From Bin25 sp026709415 (GTDB lineage: Bacteria; Bacteroidota; Bacteroidia; Flavobacteriales; Flavobacteriaceae), in the NCBI GenBank assembly GCA_965200045.1, contig OZ241330.1, positions 248,001 through 312,000 of the forward strand: a DNA stretch of 64,000 nt. Direction: 5' to 3'. A program made the translations under genes and the position numbers. Below are positions 46,336 through 55,722 of this stretch, piece after piece. The notes below the pieces were generated by a model. That model worked only from the letters and a program-made list of their open reading frames with translations. It was not told where the DNA came from and ran no database searches. How positions within the stretch are numbered: position 1 is the first letter of the stretch; the number at the start of each line of letters is the position of its first letter.

Positions 46336-47322
46336 TTGATAAAGAAAAAAACAATCTTTCAACTGGCCAAAGTAATCGTCCCACTGGCATTAGGCCTCTT
46401 TTTTATTTATCTGACCTACCAAACCACCTCCGCAGATGAACGAAAAACTATTTTCACTCATTTAATGCAGACCCCTGAATGGGTGGTTTTACTATCCATT
46501 TTAATTGGAGTTTGCAGCCATGTCTCTAGGGCCATTCGGTGGCGTTATATGCTGACACCTATGGGCTATAAAACGAAAATAATCAATAATCTTCTGTCGA
46601 TTATGGTGGCTTATTTGGCTAATTTAGGGATTCCGAGAAGTGGCGAAATCTTAAGAGCATCAACCATTGCGACTTATGAAAAAGTTCCTTTCCCCATGGC
46701 CATCGGGAATATAGTGGCCGAACGGATCATCGATTTATTGATGTTAGGAATTTTCACTTTAGTTGCTTTTGTGCTTAATGTTAAGGAAATCAGTCAAATC
46801 TTTGCTGAAAACTTTAGATCATGGTTCGAATCCGCTTTTATTATTTCAATTATCATTTTACTATTATACCAACTGACACAGTATCTTAAAAAAAGAATCA
46901 AAAGCAAAAAAGCTAACCGGATTCGACATTTTTACAATCAGTTTGTTCAGGGAGTCCAAATCCTACTACAAATGCCCAACAAATTGTTTTACATTCTTCA
47001 TTCAATATTCATTTGGATGATGTACTTTCTAATGTTTTTTGTGGCCAAATTTGCCATACAAGACACCTACGACATTTCTTTAGATGTTTTATTGCCAGCC
47101 TTTGTCATAGGTATTTTGACCATTGCAACAACCAATGGCGGCTTGGGCGTTTATCCATTGGCCGTGGGCACTTATCTATTTTCTTTTGGTATTTCAAAAG
47201 AATCTGGTCTCGCTTTTGGATGGATTGTTTGGACCATACAAACAGGACTGATCGTGATCTTTGGTGGCTTATCTTTTGGGGTTTTACCTCTTGTGAATCG
47301 ATCCTTGACTTCCAAATCCTAA
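46336..47322 (+). CDS. UPF0104 / LPG-synthase-type flippase-like membrane protein
   Basis: This 328-aa polytopic membrane protein belongs to the lysylphosphatidylglycerol synthase transmembrane (AglD2/UPF0104) family: FIYLTYQTTSADE, CSHVSRAIRWRYMLTPMGY, NLGIPRSGEILRASTIATYEK, VPFPMAIGNIVAERIIDLLML, and TIATTNGGLGVYPLAVG. About eight membrane helices are visible. It may move lipid-linked substrates, but the substrate is unknown. TTG 46336 is the start (MIKKKTIFQL). The stop is immediately followed by radA. Confidence 0.86.
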   Translation: MIKKKTIFQLAKVIVPLALGLFFIYLTYQTTSADERKTIFTHLMQTPEWVVLLSILIGVCSHVSRAIRWRYMLTPMGYKTKIINNLLSIMVAYLANLGIPRSGEILRASTIATYEKVPFPMAIGNIVAERIIDLLMLGIFTLVAFVLNVKEISQIFAENFRSWFESAFIISIIILLLYQLTQYLKKRIKSKKANRIRHFYNQFVQGVQILLQMPNKLFYILHSIFIWMMYFLMFFVAKFAIQDTYDISLDVLLPAFVIGILTIATTNGGLGVYPLAVGTYLFSFGISKESGLAFGWIVWTIQTGLIVIFGGLSFGVLPLVNRSLTSKS

Positions 47323-47325
47323 TTG

Positions 47326-48687
47326 ATGAAAAAGAGCAAAACCATTTATATCTGTCAAGCTTGTGGGGCTCGATATGTTCAATGGCAAGGCCAGTGTTCA
47401 TCTTGCCATCAATGGCAAACCATCGTCAAGCAAGTTATCGATGATGCCCCTATTAAAACTTGGGCCGATTCTGATATTTCCTCAAGGACATCGAAACCGA
47501 TTAAAATCCAACAGATAGCAACCCAAAATAGCCCTAGAATAAACACTGGAGACAAAGAATTTAATCGGGTTTTAGGCGGAGGGATTGTCTTAGGATCAAT
47601 GGTTTTAATCGGAGGGGAACCGGGTATTGGAAAGTCTACCTTACTCTTACAAATCTCCTTAAATCTTCCACAAAAGGTGCTTTATGTCAGTGGGGAAGAA
47701 AGTGCCCAACAAATCAAATTACGCTCTAATCGAATCGGGAAAAATGAAAACAATTGTTATGTGTTGGCCGAAACCAAACTCGAAAAAATATTCAATGAAA
47801 TAAAACAACTATTGCCAGAATTGGTGGTCGTCGATTCGATTCAAACATTGACGACCCAAACAGTCGATTCAGCGGCTTCTTCGGTCACACAAGTTCGAAC
47901 ATGTACTGCCCAATTATTGGAGTTTGCCAAAAGCAAAAATGTTCCAGTGATTTTAATTGGTCATATCACCAAAGAAGGTCATTTAGCAGGCCCCAAGGTC
48001 TTAGAGCACATGGTGGATACCGTCCTGCTTTTTGAAGGAGATCGAAATTATTCGCACCGCATATTGAGAACACAAAAAAATCGATTTGGCCCGGCTTTCG
48101 AACTAGGCATCTATCAAATGAACCATGATGGCTTGGCCATCGTTGACAATCCAAGTGAAATTCTCATCAGTCAAAAAGATGATCAATCGAGTGGTTATTC
48201 CATTGCGGTTACCGTTGAAGGGGTTCGTCCTTTACTAATTGAAGTACAAGCACTAGTCAGTAAAGCCGTTTATGGAACTCCTCAAAGGAGCTCGACAGGA
48301 TTTAACGGCAAAAGGCTTAATATGCTACTGGCTATTTTAGAAAAAAGAGTGGGATTTTCATTTGGAGACAAGGATGTTTTCGTCAATATCACCGGCGGAA
48401 TCAAAGTAGAAGAACCGGCCATTGATCTGGCCGTTGTGATGGCGGTTCTTTCAAGTTATTTTGATTTATCTATTTCACAATGGGTTTGTTTTGCGGCTGA
48501 AATTGGTTTGTCGGGAGAAATTAGAGCTGTACCCAAAATAGATGCCCGAATTAAAGAAGCTCAAAAAAGAGGTTACAAAGAATTTGCTTTATCTCAATAC
48601 AACAAAACATCAAATCATGGGAACAAAGTGACTCTGCATCTGTTTGATAAAATTGAAAAGGTAATAAAACACTTTTTTAGTCCGTAA
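47326..48687 (+). CDS. radA: DNA repair protein RadA
   Basis: RadA is a RecA-like ATPase that drives branch migration in recombination. The protein has an N-terminal zinc finger (CQACGARYVQWQGQCSSC), Walker A GGEPGIGKSTLLL, Walker B LVVVDSIQTL, the RadA-specific KNRFG motif, and a C-terminal Lon-like domain (DKDVFVNITGGIKVEEPAIDL, AEIGLSGEIRAVP). ATG 47326 is used. A TTG three bases upstream is also in frame. It follows the UPF0104 gene with three bases between stop and ATG. Confidence 0.95.
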   Translation: MKKSKTIYICQACGARYVQWQGQCSSCHQWQTIVKQVIDDAPIKTWADSDISSRTSKPIKIQQIATQNSPRINTGDKEFNRVLGGGIVLGSMVLIGGEPGIGKSTLLLQISLNLPQKVLYVSGEESAQQIKLRSNRIGKNENNCYVLAETKLEKIFNEIKQLLPELVVVDSIQTLTTQTVDSAASSVTQVRTCTAQLLEFAKSKNVPVILIGHITKEGHLAGPKVLEHMVDTVLLFEGDRNYSHRILRTQKNRFGPAFELGIYQMNHDGLAIVDNPSEILISQKDDQSSGYSIAVTVEGVRPLLIEVQALVSKAVYGTPQRSSTGFNGKRLNMLLAILEKRVGFSFGDKDVFVNITGGIKVEEPAIDLAVVMAVLSSYFDLSISQWVCFAAEIGLSGEIRAVPKIDARIKEAQKRGYKEFALSQYNKTSNHGNKVTLHLFDKIEKVIKHFFSP

Positions 48688-48795
48688 AGGGATCCGTTTT
48701 AATGATACCGATCGTATAAACTTCTTGAGATATCGGATCGTTTAGCAAGTGTTGATAAGAGGTATTTTGAGTGTTATATGTTAAAAAAAACAACC

Positions 48796-49109
48796 TTAGA
48801 AACGACAAAATTCGCTGTTTTGAGATATTTCTTGAGATCCATTCGAATAAAAGATATGTTGGTTTTCTAAAATTTCTTGTTGATACAAAGGATCAGCACA
48901 ACGAATAGATTCGATTTCAACAAACTCAATTTTTTATTCAATTTTTCTTCTAAATCATCCCAAAGGGTAGCGAAATCCCAACCACAAGGTTTCTGGAAAG
49001 AGTATAAGATACCAATGGATTTGGTATTGTTCTTAAAGACGCCTAATTGATGCAGTTCATAAGGTTCAAACGTTTGAATAATAATGGTTTTTTCTTTTTC
49101 TGTAATCAT
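48796..49109 (-). pseudogene. Minimal nucleotidyltransferase (MNT-type) remnant
   Basis: The frame from ATG 49109 reads MITEKEKTIIIQTFEPYELH, QLGVFKNNTKSIGILYSFQK. It matches the start of MntA-like nucleotidyltransferases, but the GS...R/K...SDIDI catalytic stretch is collapsed (GVFKNNTKSIGILYSF). The GS and both DxD aspartates are gone. After KLNKK the similarity continues in another frame (IEFVEIESIRCADPLYQQEI, LENQHIFYSNGS) to TAA at 48796, so there is also a frameshift. In other genomes such genes partner HEPN/HepT toxins. No partner is seen here. Confidence 0.65.
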
Positions 49110-49745
49110 ACATAATTACTTTATGTCATACAAAGATGCCATAAGAAATACGGATTTATACCAAAGTGGTAAAAGCTGACTAAAAATAGTTGAACATGGC
49201 AAATCCTATTTCACTAAATTTTCGTCAATGATTTGATGGTGCGTATTATCCTTCCATCACATCGAATCACACTTCAAAAAGAATTTTTGAGAAAGAAAAA
49301 AGCCGTGGTCGAATTAAAAAAATAAGTGCAATTTTGAATAGCCAAAAAATGACTTTATAGACACAAAATAAATGCCAACTGAGCTAATCTTGAGGCTGGC
49401 TCGATTTGACTGTTTTAATCAGTATCAAAAACAAAAAAGAGAAAAAAGCTCCGACGCCGAGCAACCATTGAACCCGTGATTGATTATCTAAAAGATAATA
49501 TCGTATGGAAGAAAACTATCTGATAGACACCCCGTCATCCACAACCAACGACTATTTGTCAACTTATGGATGGGATTTGAAGCTATTCATGGAAAAACGA
49601 GTCCGAGATGATCTCTTTTTTACTTTTTCAGAAGGCATAAATTTTCAATTCAAAAAAACTCTCATAGAAAAACTAACATAATCCCAGTCGGAGAAAATGA
49701 GTTTTTAGGGAGCAACTGACTAAAAAAACAAACCAAAAAACAATT
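49110..49745. other. Intergenic/decayed region upstream of gdhA
   Basis: Apart from the transposase tail at 49419-49523 I see no gene. The last 60 bases before gdhA are A-rich (ACTAAAAAAACAAACCAAAA) and may contain its promoter, although no clear TANNTTTG is present. Confidence 0.35.
49419..49523 (+). pseudogene. IS5-type transposase, C-terminal fragment
   Basis: Between a TAA at 49416 and TGA at 49521 the frame reads TKKRKKLRRRATIEPVIDYL followed by KDNIVWKKTI. This matches the C-terminal RRRAAIEPVIGHLKxDHRMxRNYL block of IS5/IS1182-type transposases. Nothing upstream restores the rest of the protein. It complements the N-terminal stub at 8204-8509 in type but is not contiguous with it. Confidence 0.65.
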
Positions 49746-51086
49746 ATGGATACCATCATTAACAATTTTTTGAGCGAAGTTGAAGCTCGAAATCGCCATC
49801 AGCCTGAATTTATGCAGGCGGTTTCTGAAGTGGTCGAAACCGTCATTCCTTATATCGTTTCACAAAAAATTTACTACGGACAAAATATATTGCTACGTAT
49901 GGTGGAACCTGAAAGAGTGATTTCTTTTCGGGTAGCTTGGGTCGATGAAGCCGGTGAAATCCGGGTCAATAGAGGATATCGCGTGGAAATGAATTCGGCC
50001 ATTGGTCCATACAAAGGCGGTTTGCGTTTTCATCCCAATGTGAATCTGAGTATTTTAAAGTTTCTGGCTTTTGAACAAATTTTTAAAAATGCGTTAACGA
50101 CCCTTCCCATGGGTGGAGGGAAAGGAGGTTCAGATTTTGATCCCAAAGGGAAATCCGATATTGATGTGATGCGGTTTTGTCAAAGTTTTATGACTGAATT
50201 GGCCAGACACATTGGGCCAAACAGAGATATTCCAGCTGGAGATATTGGTGTCGGCAGTCGAGAAATCGGCTATATGTTTGGGCAATACAAACGCCTAAGA
50301 AATGAATTCACTGGCGTATTGACCGGTAAAGGTCTCACATGGGGCGGATCTTTGATTCGGTCGGAAGCCACGGGTTATGGTGTGGTATATTTTATAGAAA
50401 ATATGTTGCAAAATGTCGGTCAGAGCATTCAAGGTAAAACGGTGGTGGTGTCCGGCTCTGGTAATGTGGCTCAATATGCCGCTGAAAAAGCCATTATCAT
50501 GGGGGCTAAAGTATTGACCATGTCTGATTCTTCTGGATACATCTTTGATCAGGATGGCATTAACCAAGAAAAACTCCAATACATTATGGATTTAAAAAAC
50601 AATAAAAGAGGACGTATAAAACAATATGTCAAGCAATATCCCAAAGCATCTTACTATGATGGACAAACACCTTGGAATGTCCCTTGTCAAATCGCCATTC
50701 CTTGCGCCACTCAAAATGAATTGCTAGAAAACGATGCCAAAGCACTCATTAAAAACCAATGTATTGCTGTTGGGGAAGGCGCTAATATGCCATCCAACCA
50801 TGGCGCCATCCATCAATTTTTAAATTCCAAAGTACTGTTTGCCCCAGGAAAAGCATCCAATGCTGGAGGGGTGGCTGTTTCAGGATTGGAAATGGCCCAG
50901 AATTCGCTCCGTTTCAGTTGGACTAGAGAACAAGTCAATGAACGGTTAAAAGTCATTATGAACGATATTCATCAGTCTTGTCTGGATTACGGCCAAGGGG
51001 AAAAAAGGGTTAATTATGTCAAAGGGGCCAATATTGCTGGATTTGTTAAAGTTGCAGATGCTATGTTAGCACAAGGCGTTGTATAA
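49746..51086 (+). CDS. gdhA: NADP-type glutamate dehydrogenase
   Basis: This hexameric enzyme interconverts 2-oxoglutarate plus ammonium and glutamate. The 446-aa protein has the substrate-site motif LPMGGGKGGSDFDPKGKSD with catalytic lysines, GPNRDIPAGDIGVG, and TGKGLTWGGSLIRSEATGYG. The Rossmann motif VVVSGSGNVAQYAAEKA and FAPGKASNAGGVAVSGLEM follow. Length and motifs match the GdhA-type (about 450 aa). It has 15 bases to recO. Confidence 0.97.
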   Translation: MDTIINNFLSEVEARNRHQPEFMQAVSEVVETVIPYIVSQKIYYGQNILLRMVEPERVISFRVAWVDEAGEIRVNRGYRVEMNSAIGPYKGGLRFHPNVNLSILKFLAFEQIFKNALTTLPMGGGKGGSDFDPKGKSDIDVMRFCQSFMTELARHIGPNRDIPAGDIGVGSREIGYMFGQYKRLRNEFTGVLTGKGLTWGGSLIRSEATGYGVVYFIENMLQNVGQSIQGKTVVVSGSGNVAQYAAEKAIIMGAKVLTMSDSSGYIFDQDGINQEKLQYIMDLKNNKRGRIKQYVKQYPKASYYDGQTPWNVPCQIAIPCATQNELLENDAKALIKNQCIAVGEGANMPSNHGAIHQFLNSKVLFAPGKASNAGGVAVSGLEMAQNSLRFSWTREQVNERLKVIMNDIHQSCLDYGQGEKRVNYVKGANIAGFVKVADAMLAQGVV

Positions 51087-51101
51087 GCTTTTGAATGGCC
51101 A

Positions 51102-51827
51102 ATGACAGTGGTTCAAGCACTCATTTTACGGACTATACCCTACGGTGAAAGTTCTTTGATTGTCAACTGCTATACCAAACAATTTGGTTATCAATCGTAT
51201 ATTTTGAAAGGAATTCGAAAATCCAGAAGTAAACAGGGACTAAAAAAAGCGCTTTTTCAAACCACCAATATTTTGGAAATAGTGACTAAAAAGTATTCTA
51301 GTGATCGACTAGGATACTTAAAAGAAGCGCGAATGGCCTACATCTATCAGAAAATCCCCCTCGATTATCAAAAAAAAACAACCATTCTATTTTTGTTTGA
51401 ATTGTTGTACCAATTGCTGAAAAAGGAAGATGGTGTCAACACACAACTTTACGATTTTGTCGCTGAAAATTTAAAATGGTATGACCACCACGACGGCGTG
51501 ACTTCTTTCCATTTGAAGTTTTTAGTAGAAATTACGAAGCACTTGGGTTATTTCCCTGATGTAAGGAATCATGAGGCGATGTATTTTGATTTGGAAAAAT
51601 CTCATTTAACAGATCAATTCCCTCGCGGTAATTATTTGGAGGGGCTTCAAAAGGATATGTGGCTATACTTTCTGGGCACAAGTTTTGATGAACTTAACTC
51701 TAGGCGTTTTAATCCTTTGGAACAAAAGCAGATGCTTAAAAATGTTTTTGACTACTATCGTCAACATTTTTTAAACTTTAAGGTTCCCTATTCAATCAAA
51801 TTATTAAATGAAGTCATCGTTGGTTAA
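51102..51827 (+). CDS. recO: DNA repair protein RecO
   Basis: RecO loads RecA onto SSB-coated DNA with RecR. The 241-aa protein begins with the OB fold (ALILRTIPYGESSLIVNCYT, GYQSYILKGIRKSRSKQGL, ALFQTTNILEIV) and has the helical C-terminal domain (FHLKFLVEITKHLGYFPDV). The zinc cysteines of some RecO proteins are absent, which is common in Bacteroidota. Its last 20 bases overlap the start of the TonB receptor gene. Confidence 0.92.
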   Translation: MTVVQALILRTIPYGESSLIVNCYTKQFGYQSYILKGIRKSRSKQGLKKALFQTTNILEIVTKKYSSDRLGYLKEARMAYIYQKIPLDYQKKTTILFLFELLYQLLKKEDGVNTQLYDFVAENLKWYDHHDGVTSFHLKFLVEITKHLGYFPDVRNHEAMYFDLEKSHLTDQFPRGNYLEGLQKDMWLYFLGTSFDELNSRRFNPLEQKQMLKNVFDYYRQHFLNFKVPYSIKLLNEVIVG

Positions 51828-54351
51828 ATTGATTTTTACTCTTGGATTCTTTGGGATTGGCGTTTTAGGGTATTCCCAAACCATTATGGTTAAAGATCGC
51901 CAAACCCAAGAGCCATTAGAATCCGTTGTGATAGTCGATCAGGAGCTGAATTCAACCATTACGGATGCCCGAGGGGCAGCCAATATCAGCGATTTGAATT
52001 CTGGAGATTTGTTGACCGTTTCCAGATTGGGTTATCAAGATTATCAGTTGGTCAACGATTCATCCCAAATAAATATTCAAGTATTCCTAGAACAAGAACC
52101 GGAGTCACTTGATGAAATTGTGTTATCGGTAGCTCGGAGTGAAATTACAAGGGATCAAGTGGCTGAAAAAGTCAATATCATATCCAAGCGTGATATCGAA
52201 TTTTCTCGTCCCTCTACCGGTGCCGAATTGATTAGACTCAGTCCGGGAGTTCGATTGCAAAAGTCTCAAGGTGGCGGGGGAAGTCCTATATTGAGAGGGC
52301 TTGAAGCCAATCGAATTCTCATGGTGGTTGATGGTATACGAATGAACAATGCCATTTACCGATCTGGACATCATCAGTATGCATTATCCATTGACCCTCA
52401 TACCATAGAAAGAGTCGAAGTGACTTTTGGTTCTTCTTCGGTTGGTTATGGCTCCGATGGTCTAGGTGGGGTCATCCACTACTATACCAAATCACCTCGA
52501 TTGAATGCTGATGGCTATAATAATTTCACGCTCAATAGTAATTTGAGTACAGCCGACAGGCAAATCATCAACAATGTTTCACTGGAATGGGGTTTTGAAA
52601 AGTGGGGTTCACTGACAAGTATCACCTATTCTGATTTTGGGGATATCAAGATGGGAAGCGTTCGAAACCATGGATTCGAAAATTGGGGATTGGTCCCTTT
52701 TTATTCTAGAAATAATCGTGATGTTTTTGCTCCAAACGCCATTATCAATACGGATCCTCTAATTCAAAAAAATTCGGGATACCAACAATTGGATGTCTTT
52801 CAAAAATTTATTTATCAACTAGATACAAATAAGCAACTGGCTTTCAACCTTCAATTTTCTACCACTACTGATGTCCCAAGATTTGATCGTCTGGTTGAAA
52901 CCCGAAATGATTTCTTACGATATGCCGAATGGTATTATGGACCCCAAAAAAGATTTTTACTCAGTGGACAATATAAGTTTTACTCCAATTGGTTCTTTTT
53001 AAACAAAGGAATCATTACCCTGGGATATCAAAACGTTAAAGAATCTCGTATCAACCGCTCGTTCACTTCATTGGAACGAAATATTCAAGAAGAAGATGTT
53101 GATGTGTTTAGTTTGAATGCAGATTTTGATTTCAAACTCAATAAAATTCACAAGTTTTCTTATGGATTTGAAGCCACACTGAATACCGTTAGTTCATTTG
53201 CTTTGGCTTATACCATCGTTTATGATGAAAATATATTGACCAGACCATATGACCCTGGTCTTATAGAAATAACCAATTCTATTTTGGATGTGCCTATCAT
53301 TGATATTTTTGGCTCTCGAGCCATTCCCAGTCGATACCCTAGTGATTATAGTTATTTAGGGACACTAGCCGCCTATGCCAATTGGGTATGGAAATTCAAT
53401 CCAAAATTCAGTTTGAATGTAGGATTTCGCATGAATTATGTTGAAGTGTTTGCCAAGTGGAATGACATTGCTAACATCGATGCTTTGCTTGACCAAACCC
53501 GTGTTATTAACGTGGTATCAAGTGAAACCGTTTCATTGATCTATCGTCCAAACAATTTGACACAATGGAATTTTATCCTATCGAGTGGGTTTCGTAATCC
53601 TAATATCGATGATTTAGGAAAAATTCGACAAAGTGGTCTTGATTTATTAGTTCCAAACAATTTTTTAAAGGCAGAATACGCCTATAATTTAGACATTGGT
53701 ATGGACAAACGATTCAATCAATCTAATAACTTTATTTCCATTAGAGCTTATGGGACCATTCTTTCACGACACATTGGAAGAGATCAGTTCCAGATTATTA
53801 CGGATGAATCAACAGAGGATGAAAACACCATACTTTATAACGATCAAGAACTCAGAACCATAGCTAACAAAAACCTTGGGGATCGCTACCTTTACGGAGC
53901 TACTTTTGATTCTAGGATAACCTTATTTAAAAATTTAGACCTTCTCTCTAGTTTAACCTACACCGAAGGGGTCAAACATGATACCTATGGGCCTTTACCA
54001 TCCATTTCACCTTTATTTGGTTCTACCAAGCTTGAATTCAATCACAACCGGTTTCGAGTCTTCTTAGGACTTGAATTTAGTGATGCCAAAAGTCCTAAAG
54101 ATTACAGTATAGGAGGCGAAGATGGTCTTGAAGAAACCCCTATTCTTCAAAATTTAGGTGATGAAATGTATCTATACAACGGGACTCCTTCATGGATGAC
54201 GGTTAATTTTAATAGTCAAGTCCAAATTGCCAAAAAAGCAAGCATCAAACTAGGCCTTGAAAACATTTTTGACATCCATTACAAGCCCTTTGCTTCAGGA
54301 ATTTCTTCCCCCGGTCGAAACTATAAAATAGGATTACAATACCAGTTCTGA
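51808..54351 (+). CDS. TonB-dependent outer membrane receptor
   Basis: The 847-aa protein has a signal peptide (LIFTLGFFGIGVLGYSQ) and a carboxypeptidase-regulatory-like domain (MVKDRQTQEPLESVVIV, GDLLTVSRLGYQDYQL). A plug domain with LDEIVLSVARSE, LIRLSPGVRLQKSQGGGG, SPILRGLEANRILMVVDGIR and SVGYGSDGLGGVIHYYT follows, then a beta-barrel ending GLQYQF with terminal phenylalanine. It resembles heme/vitamin-type receptors more than SusC, but the ligand is unknown. Its 20-base overlap with recO suggests co-translation. Confidence 0.93.
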   Translation: MKSSLVKLIFTLGFFGIGVLGYSQTIMVKDRQTQEPLESVVIVDQELNSTITDARGAANISDLNSGDLLTVSRLGYQDYQLVNDSSQINIQVFLEQEPESLDEIVLSVARSEITRDQVAEKVNIISKRDIEFSRPSTGAELIRLSPGVRLQKSQGGGGSPILRGLEANRILMVVDGIRMNNAIYRSGHHQYALSIDPHTIERVEVTFGSSSVGYGSDGLGGVIHYYTKSPRLNADGYNNFTLNSNLSTADRQIINNVSLEWGFEKWGSLTSITYSDFGDIKMGSVRNHGFENWGLVPFYSRNNRDVFAPNAIINTDPLIQKNSGYQQLDVFQKFIYQLDTNKQLAFNLQFSTTTDVPRFDRLVETRNDFLRYAEWYYGPQKRFLLSGQYKFYSNWFFLNKGIITLGYQNVKESRINRSFTSLERNIQEEDVDVFSLNADFDFKLNKIHKFSYGFEATLNTVSSFALAYTIVYDENILTRPYDPGLIEITNSILDVPIIDIFGSRAIPSRYPSDYSYLGTLAAYANWVWKFNPKFSLNVGFRMNYVEVFAKWNDIANIDALLDQTRVINVVSSETVSLIYRPNNLTQWNFILSSGFRNPNIDDLGKIRQSGLDLLVPNNFLKAEYAYNLDIGMDKRFNQSNNFISIRAYGTILSRHIGRDQFQIITDESTEDENTILYNDQELRTIANKNLGDRYLYGATFDSRITLFKNLDLLSSLTYTEGVKHDTYGPLPSISPLFGSTKLEFNHNRFRVFLGLEFSDAKSPKDYSIGGEDGLEETPILQNLGDEMYLYNGTPSWMTVNFNSQVQIAKKASIKLGLENIFDIHYKPFASGISSPGRNYKIGLQYQF

Positions 54352-54567
54352 ATGATGATTTGTTTGATTTAATATCATTTGACCCCATGCAGGGGTTATT
54401 TTAATTCAATTTGCCCAGTTAGCCTCTAAGTTTAAGTTGAAAGCCATTATTTTTACTTGTGTTTATATTCTTTGAATGAGTCCATTATTCAAATTAAAAA
54501 AAGATTAATTCAAAACAGACCAAAACACGTAAGGGTCCTTTTTTATACTCATTGATTTAAATCAATC

Positions 54568-55722
54568 ATGTCAAGAGTCGATGTTTCTCCAGATTTGCTT
54601 CGCTGGGCTATTGAACGAAATAACCTTCAAATAGACGATTATCTGAAGAAAACCCCACAGCTTCTTCACTGGATCAATGGTGAAAAATCACCCACTTTCA
54701 AACAGTTGCAAAAGTTTGCCAAACAAACTTATACTCCATTAGGATACTTTTTCCTATCAGAAGTGCCAAAAGAAGAAAATCCCATCGTAGATTATCGTAC
54801 AATATCTAAAACATCCCATCAAAAGATAAGCCTTCATCTTAGAAGCACGATTTATGAGATGCAAAGAAGGCAAAATTGGTTGTCTGAGCGACTCAGAGAA
54901 ATAGACGCCGGAGCTTTAGATTTCGTTGGAAGTGCTCGCTTAACGGATCCACCAGAATCGGTAGGGAAGGAAATTAGAAAAAAACTGAACATCAATCAAC
55001 ATTGGCTAAAATCGATACGGACAGTAGAAAATGCGGTATCCAAGTTTCGTTCAAAAATTGAAGACTTAAGAATCATGGCTGTGATTAATGGTGTGGTAGG
55101 AAATAATAACAACCGTAGACTAAACATCAATGAATTTCGTGGGTTTGCATTAGTTGATAGCTATGCTCCTCTCATATTCGTTAATGGGGTCGATTCCAAA
55201 TCGGCTCAAATGTTTACCCTGGCTCATGAACTAGCTCATATTTGGCTTGGTGAAGAAGGAATATCCGGTTTTGAATTTTTATTACCTAACGACGCGCCTA
55301 TCGAACAGTGGTGCAACAAGGTGACTGCTGAGTTGTTAGTACCAAAAAAGCATTTTGAAGAAGAATGGGGTAAATGTTCTGAATCCCCTAATCAATACCA
55401 AAACTTATCCAACACATTCAAAGTAAGTCCCCTAGTTATTAGTCGTAGAGCATTGGATTGTGAATTCATCAATAAAAAGGAATGGCTAGCATTCTACAAT
55501 AATTATTCAAGTCTCATCAAATCCAATAAGCCAAAATCAAAGGGTGGTGGAAATTATTACAAGAATCTAAATTTTAAGGTAGGGAAATTGTTTGCCACTG
55601 AGATTGCCATCGCAACTAGGGAGGGGAAGTTAGGATTCCAAAAAGCATTCGATTTAATCGGAGAAAAAGGGGATACTTTTAAAAAGTATACCGAAGAAGA
55701 GTTAGGAATCCTTCTTAATTGA
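54568..55722 (+). CDS. Xre/ImmA-IrrE family metallopeptidase (COG2856 regulator/antitoxin type)
   Basis: The 384-aa protein has an N-terminal HTH-like region (DLLRWAIERNNLQIDDYLKK, LLHWINGEKSPTFKQLQKFA), a middle helical part and a zinc peptidase domain with HELAH (H220, E221, H224) in FTLAHELAHIWLG, followed by VTAELLVPKKHF. Together with an adjacent DUF4411 gene it forms a known toxin-antitoxin-like pair. Its TGA overlaps the partner ATG by one base (TGATG). It is intact and unrelated in detail to the ImmA protein at 39572. Confidence 0.9.
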   Translation: MSRVDVSPDLLRWAIERNNLQIDDYLKKTPQLLHWINGEKSPTFKQLQKFAKQTYTPLGYFFLSEVPKEENPIVDYRTISKTSHQKISLHLRSTIYEMQRRQNWLSERLREIDAGALDFVGSARLTDPPESVGKEIRKKLNINQHWLKSIRTVENAVSKFRSKIEDLRIMAVINGVVGNNNNRRLNINEFRGFALVDSYAPLIFVNGVDSKSAQMFTLAHELAHIWLGEEGISGFEFLLPNDAPIEQWCNKVTAELLVPKKHFEEEWGKCSESPNQYQNLSNTFKVSPLVISRRALDCEFINKKEWLAFYNNYSSLIKSNKPKSKGGGNYYKNLNFKVGKLFATEIAIATREGKLGFQKAFDLIGEKGDTFKKYTEEELGILLN

